From the NCBI GenBank assembly GCA_963971285.1, contig OZ020244.1, positions 16,058,001 through 16,122,000 on the forward strand: DNA of 64,000 nt, read 5' to 3'. Under the pieces are notes generated by a model. That model saw nothing but the letters and a program-made list of their open reading frames with translations, had not been told where the DNA came from and ran no database searches. The translations under genes were made by a program, and so were the position numbers. This DNA is from Astropecten irregularis (lineage: Eukaryota > Echinodermata > Asteroidea > Paxillosida > Astropectinidae). Of this stretch, positions 58,265 to 64,000 are shown piece by piece; within the stretch, counting starts at the first letter, position 1; the number at the start of each line of letters is the position of its first letter.

Positions 58265-60185
58265 ACAATAATAATAATTAATAATTTATTCATTTCTTAT
58301 GCGCAAGTTTCATATAAAATAAATGTTCAGATGCGCATTACAATAGTAAAAATACATAGATTTACCCTTATTGCAGATAATTATTACAAAATGCAGATAC
58401 GTTATACAAAAAGAAATACAATTACTGAAAAAATGGAACTAAATTATATTAAGAATGTATTAAAAAAAAAGAAATACGGAAATTTAAAATACAGATAAAT
58501 AGTGTTAAATATAAAGAAAATAAAACATACTGTAAAATACACAGTAAAAAGAGTACAGTGGTGCCAGCCAGCTAAAAACTACATTAAAACACTAATAAAA
58601 AGCTTGTCGGAAAAGATGGGTTTTAAGCAGGTTTTTGGAAGAATTTAGATTATTTGCAGTCATAATGGCATGTGGGAGGGAATTCCAAAGTTTAGGAGCA
58701 GCGCACTCAAAAGCACGATCTCCCACAAAGTACTTTTTGTTTTTCCAAGTGGGTAGCTGAGAAGGGATGTGTCATTAAAACTTCGAAGGCGGTAGTTTGA
58801 CAAAGGCCTCTTTTTTTAAAGGTTACACAAGTACGTAGGAGCTTGGCCATTGAAGGCTTAATTTAAACACAATCAACAAAATCTTAAAGTCGATCCTAAA
58901 TCTAGCAGGTAACCAATGTAAGTCAACCAACAAAGGCGTAATGTGGCAATATTTACTTTCATTACAAACAAGCCTAGCACATGTGTTTTGGACCCGTTGA
59001 AGTTGGTTGATGAGATTGTCTGGTAAACCATACAGGAGACTGTTGCAATAGTCAAAACGACTTGATATAAAGGCATGAACTAATTTTTCAGTGCAACAAT
59101 TCTTGACAGATATTTTCTGATACGCCGAATATTGTGCAAACAAAAAAATGATGTACTACAGGATTTTGTGATGTGTGTGTTCATATTATACTAATTAGGC
59201 TAGCCCTTCACCGACGTGGATGAGCACTGTATACTCAAAAATCACATGTTGGCTCAGGTGGGATTCGAACCCACGACCTCCTGCTTACTAGTGCAGATGC
59301 CTTACCTGCTAGGCCACCGAGCTAGCTGGGGTCTGCAGGGTGAATCGAATCCAATATCGCGGCGGGTACCGCAGTAAATCATGAATATTAAATGATTTTG
59401 GTCGGGAAATAGATAATATGCAAATTAGGCTTGCCCTTCACCGACGTGGATGAGCACTGTATACTCAGTGCATAATTTGCATAGTATCTATTTCCCGACC
59501 AAAATCATTTTTTCACGAGCTCTAACAAGCACTGAGTACACAGTGATCATCCACGTCGGTGAAGGGCAAGCCTAATTTGCATATTATCTATTTCCCGACC
59601 AAAATCATTTAATATTCATGTGTTCATATTCATATGATTGAATATCCATTCCATTTGCGCGCTTCATGCACGCAAGCCTCCATTGCGGAAAAGAGCAGAC
59701 GTCTGGTTAACTGCGTTGTCTGGACAAAAAGGAGATACAGTTGAGTATCATCAGCGTAACAGTAAGCGTTAGGGAGATGATTCTCAAAAATACTAAAACG
59801 TCTACTGGTGTACATATTAAACAACAAAGGTCCTAAGCAGGAGCCCTGAGGAACTCCCCACTCTAAGTCGAACCTCTTAGAGAGTTAACCATTCACCCAA
59901 ATACGTTGAGATATGTTAGACAAGTATGATTTAAACCAGAGGAGAGCAACGCCATTTAGACCAAAATCGTACTCCAATGTTCTCAGTCAAATTTGATGAT
60001 CTAAGGTATCAAAAGCAGAACTCAAATCGAGTAAAATTAACAAAGACACTTGCTGCTTATTCATAGCCATCAAGAGATCATTCCTAACCTTAAGAAGTGC
60101 TGTCTCAGTACTATGATACTTGCGATTTGCACGCTTGTGACCATGTACGATTGTCCGGGGACACTTTAACCTGGCTGATCTGTCC
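58265..60185 (-). mobile_element. CR1/L2-like LINE remnant in U4
   Basis: Same insertion and same internal deletion as in U1; 13-bp target duplications at 58252-58264 and 60186-60198. The 106-codon frame at 58823-59143 is identical in protein to the one at 17352-17672, showing how recent the duplication is. The nested tRNA-headed SINE (59252-59322) and long inverted repeat (59380-59620) are present. Confidence 0.85.
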
Positions 60186-60343
60186 CCCGGACAAATTTAG
60201 AGGGGGAACAGATTTAACCTTTCAACGCCCCCTGATATTTCTTAGTCAATGTTTGGCGAATCGTTATTGAATAAAACTACTCCATGTCGATCTAGTGTCG
60301 ACCGTTTTGACTGAAGTCAATGATCAAAATGAACGTTGTCAGT

Positions 60344-61210
60344 CTATCCATTATCACTAGACCGCTGGATGAAATGGATATAGAACGCATCCAAAACGCA
60401 ACACATTACACAAGCGATCATTATAGCGCTGAGGAGCAGAAACGTCCCGAGGAAACTTCCTGTAGTGTCATACACCCAACCTGTCAACAAATCAAATGGA
60501 ATCTTAGAGCTATACTGAAGGTTCAAGGATTCAATCCAAATAGACACAAGCAGCATTTGTATATGGCACACCGAATAAGAAAGATGTGAGGCTTTGCAAG
60601 GTGACAACTGACCCTTCCGGCTTGTCAATCAACTGTGTGCTTTGACCAATTGAAGGACGCATTTTAGTCAGGTGACCACGAAAGCCTCGGTCAAGTCGGT
60701 CACATGCTGTATGTATAACACACATGTAGGCAGGGCTTAAGAGCAAAGCTGTAATGTCTAAACGTTTCGACTAGCCTGCTCTAGTCATCATCAGGAGACG
60801 ATTGAAATTGTGAGGGATGCATGGTCTTTATAAGATTGATGAAGATCCTGCTATATGAGCTCCATGATTAGAGCTCACTGGGGCGTTACAATTTTACCAC
60901 CACCGATACATGAACTCTAGCTCAAACGTTCAATACTGGCGATTTCAAATAGTGGGCCTCCAAGAGTTTGCAATACGTTTGGTCAAACGCATTACATGGA
61001 GTCTGTCGACCAAATGCTCATTTGGGGCCTTTTCCAAACCTCGGCTTAGGCTCAGGTTCTGGCTAAGTCTCTAGCTTCACCTCTATTTTGATACCCGTTA
61101 TTTTAGAATGGATTCACGAAATGGAGCTGGAGCCGAGGTTTGGAAAAGGGTCGAAAGATTCCGCTCATTGTGATTGGCCGAATCGCTGCAAACTCTTGGT
61201 GGCGCACTAT
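60344..61210 (-). pseudogene. MCT-like gene 5, last exon and part of intron 3 only
   Basis: The exon at 60480-60344 (137 bp) is intact with its acceptor (TTGACAG) and stop, and nearly identical to exon 4 of gene 2. Upstream on the minus strand, intron 3 with the hexamer MITE continues to about 61210, where the match to gene 2 (19740) stops abruptly, about 30 bp before exon 3 would begin. Exons 1-3 are missing, so this is a truncated gene at the edge of the duplicated array. Confidence 0.88.
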
Positions 61211-61327
61211 TTAGTCAGGTCCATTATGTTTGGATTTTAACCTTCGCTGGATTTTTTTGGAGAGTTGGAAAACTATACATTTTTGGAAACTTGATAGTAT
61301 AGGCAATCAGAAAAACAATGTTTCCAT

Positions 61328-61920
61328 TTGCACAGGTGTCTGTATGGCGGCCATCTTGAATTTTCCAAAATGGCGTCCGTAAAACCTAAATTTTGTCATT
61401 TCTCAGCTTCTATATCACACAGGGCTCCGATTTTAACACCTAAATCTACATTTTCAGGGGCAAGGAATCCAATGACACCAAAATAAATGAGCTAGGTCGG
61501 ACTTAAACACAAAAAATAGTATTTGTATGGCGGCCATCTTGAATTTTGCCAAGATGGCGTCCGTAAAACCTATATTTTGTCATTTCTCAGTTTCTATATC
61601 ACCCAGGGCTCCGATTTTAACACCTAAATCTACATTTTCAGGGGCAAGGAATCTAATGACACCAAAATAAATGAGCTAGGTCTGACAAAAATGGACTTAA
61701 ACACAAAATCAGTGTCTGTATGGCGGCCATCTTGAATTTTGCCAAGATGGCGTCCGTAAAACCTAAATTTGGTCATTTCTCAGCTTCTATATCACCCAGG
61801 GCTCTGATTTTAACACCTACATCTACATTTTAAGGGACAATGAATCCAATTACACCAAATTAAATGAGCTAGGTCTGACAAAAATGGAATATTACACAAA
61901 ATTAGTATTTTATCAAGAAT
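61328..61920. repeat. Three tandem copies of a 183-193-bp repeat
   Basis: Units begin near 61341, 61524 and 61717, each with TATGGCGGCCATCTTGAATTTT followed by CCAAGATGGCGTCCGTAAAA in most copies, then TTCTCAGCTTCTATATCACC and AATGAGCTAGGTC. Each unit holds two oppositely oriented AAGATGGCG-like words. The surrounding 61211-62074 shows no gene. Confidence 0.85.
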
Positions 61921-62089
61921 AAACACATTAGTTTCAATGTAATGAAATGTTGACTTTAATACTTGTATGTCTTTTAGCTATTAAAAGGAAATTGTAGTTT
62001 AAAACAGATGCATAGTAATGTGAATTTATACTTGACATAATGATGTTAAGAATAAGTAGCTGTTTTGACAATCCCTACACATAGTGAGT

Positions 62090-64000
62090 CATCATCACCA
62101 TCGTCACTTTCGTATGTGATGTCTTGAGAGTCCTCATCGTTCTGCCACTGGCTGCCACAGTGACAGAGATCTTTGTTCTGCAAGAGCACCTAGCAGAGGA
62201 ACAGTCTGCTCTACACTGACATCTCACCATCTCGACATTGGCTTTGGGGGCTGGAAGGACCTCCGTGGTTGTAGGTTTTAGCTGCCCATCTGAGTCGTTG
62301 AAGTACCAATTTTCTAGGGGTTCCAAGTGCAGCGCCTTCTGAGCGATGGCTGCCTAACCCCACACCCGTGTTTGGATATGGACTCTTAAGATGTGCTGTT
62401 TCAGAGCTCCGATTGTTTGAGGCAGCTTGTCACTTTCTGCCATGTGCTTCCAGAAGAGATGCCAGCGCAGGTCGGGGATTGTCTTGATGTTGATACCCTT
62501 TGGTGCGTAGGCTGCACATACAAAGGTAGCCAGTGCTGACAGCATCTCCTATAACACTTTCAATTCAATTCAATTCAGATAAACATTTATTTCATACTTC
62601 TCAATGGAATAAATATAGTACAGCAGATCACATAGTTATTCGAAAAAAAATATTGGAAATACAAAGAAAGCAGAAACAAAAAGACAAGGTATAATTACAA
62701 TGACCTATGTGAACATTGAGAAAGTGGAAGTATGAGGCCGTCGTAATAAGCAGAGCTTGTAGGAGACAGCCTACAAGAAGCATCTGCATAGCATTGGTGA
62801 CATTCTCATCAGCTTTGAGGTACCATTGAGATGCCATGGATACGGAAGTGTTTTTCAGCAGGACCCCATAGTTTGCTTTGACCAGGACCAGCACATCTGT
62901 GTCTGGTGAGAAGACCACCAGCTGTGCATCAGGTGGGTTTCGATGTGCTAGCACTGCCTGGGGGATCAGTGTGTCTACTTCTTCGTGGTTGTTGTCGAAG
63001 AGCAGGGGCCGATTTCATTTAAGCTTTGCGACGCGTCGCATAGATTCGATGAGTCCACAGAGAAAGGATGCGTCTTAACTCTGCGACGCGTCGTAAATTT
63101 TGTGGAATCGGCCCCTGGTCCTTGTTGTTTCTATTCTGCCCAGAAGCAGAAGTGATGATTAGCTTGGAGGCTCCCATGTTGTATACTAGGATTTTGGCAG
63201 CAGGGAATCTTCTTTATATGTGTCAAACACGAAAATGATCTCATCGTAATCTCGTGCTAGAGACTTCAGCCTGTCATTGAAACAGCCACTCAGATTCTTG
63301 ACTGTCGCTACAGTCGCTGGTTTATTGCTCAGTTTCTGCACCAGCACCATGCCATCCACAAGTGCAATGTTGCGGCTTGGAACATCTTTGGGTGTGGGGT
63401 CTGTGGTTCCTGTATCCATTGCATCTTTGCTGGTAGCACTCCCGGACTACCTAGATTATTCATCAGGCATGTCTGCTCTTGCAAGCCTATCGAGAAGATG
63501 GATTAACTTGGACTTGTTAATGGCTGAACTGTCCAATCAGTGAACTCATAGTTTCCAATGGCCTCTTTCTGGTTGATGTCTCTGTTTGACCTGACGAGAA
63601 CCATGAGCCTCCCATACAGGTCCTATGTCTCCCCTCCTTCAGATCTACAGTCTTGCCTCAGAGTTTTACTGTGGTCTTCTTGTTCCCCAACAGGAACATC
63701 TTGTTCTCTTTCCTCACTGGGGCCCAGACGCTGACATCTCCATTGGTCCGCTCTTTCATGGAGTATACAGCTTCTTACCAGCCAGTCACATCAACATTCA
63801 AGATCTGTGGCACATACTCATCTTTGATGTTGGCATGTGTGATGATGTTGTATAGCTTGTCACCTTCAGCTGTGAAGTGATTTTCATGAATGATTATGGC
63901 TGCCTTGATCTTGTCAATTGCACGGTGTGCTCTCTTGATTGCACTTGGCCAAAGCTCATATGCGCTGTGGTTCTGTCAGCTCCCATGTCAAACTGACTCT
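62090..64000 (-). pseudogene. Decayed copy of an uncharacterised multicopy invertebrate gene
   Basis: Minus-strand pieces in N-to-C order from the right: KLYNIITHANIKDEYVPQIL (about 63880-63800) and a following part with stops near 63777 and 63660; KSKLIHLLDRLARADMP (about 63520-63470, another frame); ALVDGMVLVQKL to DEIIFVFDTY (63350-63205); SKLIITSASG (about 63170); a MITE; NPPDAQLVVFSPDTDVLVLV (62945-62880); another insertion or deletion (about 62566-62750); LRWHLFWKHMAESDKLP (62475-62420); and a Cys-rich tail CQCRADCSSARCSCR (about 62225-62180). I recognise the family as a multicopy uncharacterised gene in marine invertebrates; no function is established. The aspartate-rich VVFSPDTDVLVLV block recalls PIN/FEN-type nucleases, which is only an inference. 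It is broken by stops, frameshifts and insertions and continues past the right edge. Confidence 0.7.
63007..63114. mobile_element. Short MITE inside the decayed gene
   Basis: Ends GGCCGATTTCATTTAAG...TTTTGTGGAATCGGCC, with inner CTTTGCGACGCGTCGCA and its complement; about 108 bp, near-perfect hairpin, preceded by CAGG. It separates the SKLIITSASG part from the following LLFDNNHEE part of the gene. It resembles the GGCCAATTTC family at the tips only. Confidence 0.8.

Larger units (their letters stand above)
52711..60343. repeat. Duplicated spacer block U4
   Basis: Same layout as U1: 16-bp repeats 54121-54246, hexamer MITE 54990-55195, LINE tail 55600-56310, diverged hexamer MITE 56495-56695, MITE 57177-57418, tRNA-like 57492-57563, LINE 58265-60185 with nested SINE and inverted repeat. 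Near gene 4 it resembles U3, and from about 53640 rightward it mostly resembles U1. Confidence 0.9.

Overview
This is a piece of a eukaryotic (animal) genome. Genes are split by GT-AG introns, the intergenic DNA is AT-rich and full of foldback DNA transposons, LINE fragments, tRNA-derived repeats and minisatellites, and there are no bacterial-type operons. The recognisable host gene is a solute carrier of the SLC16 (monocarboxylate transporter, MCT) family, present as a head-to-tail cluster entirely on the minus strand. The repeat content, a Polinton-type element and a multicopy invertebrate gene family at the right end suggest a marine invertebrate, possibly a deuterostome such as an echinoderm. 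The species cannot be fixed from the sequence alone.

Layout from left to right: gene 0 (first coding exon only, 2.3-2.5 kb, with a 20-bp minisatellite in its first intron that runs off the left edge); a transposon-rich spacer (2.5-7.3 kb); gene 1 (7.37-11.23 kb, intact); duplicated spacer block U1 (11.2-18.9 kb); gene 2 (18.87-29.43 kb, intact exons, but intron 2 holds a decayed Polinton/adintovirus-like element and intron 1 a second 20-bp minisatellite); a MITE-spacer-MITE-spacer-MITE array with telomere-like repeats (29.95-34.17 kb); gene 3 (34.27-40.48 kb, with a 2-kb dimeric insertion in intron 3); spacer U3 (40.5-48.6 kb, locally rearranged); gene 4 (48.58-52.71 kb); spacer U4 (52.7-60.3 kb); gene 5 (last exon only, cut off at about 61.21 kb); then unrelated sequence with a triple tandem repeat and a decayed minus-strand gene (62.1-64.0 kb).

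Each complete MCT gene has four coding exons. Their junctions can be placed exactly because GT/AG signals, phase-1 codons and lengths agree in all four copies (199-202, 144, 810 and 137 bp), giving proteins of 429-430 residues with the MCT signature in the first membrane helix. All four look functional at the coding level.

The cluster has grown by duplication of a unit made of one gene plus a spacer of about 7.5 kb. Shared insertions and deletions show that gene bodies and spacers have different relationships. Genes 3 and 4 are sisters by a shared MITE. Spacers U1 and U4 are sisters by a shared deletion, and the 3' parts of genes 2 and 5 follow the spacers. The array is therefore a recombination mosaic. 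The most notable items are the 5.7-kb Polinton-like element with recoverable ends and target duplication, the mosaic structure, and several TIR elements whose boundaries can be read by comparing paralogous filled and empty sites.
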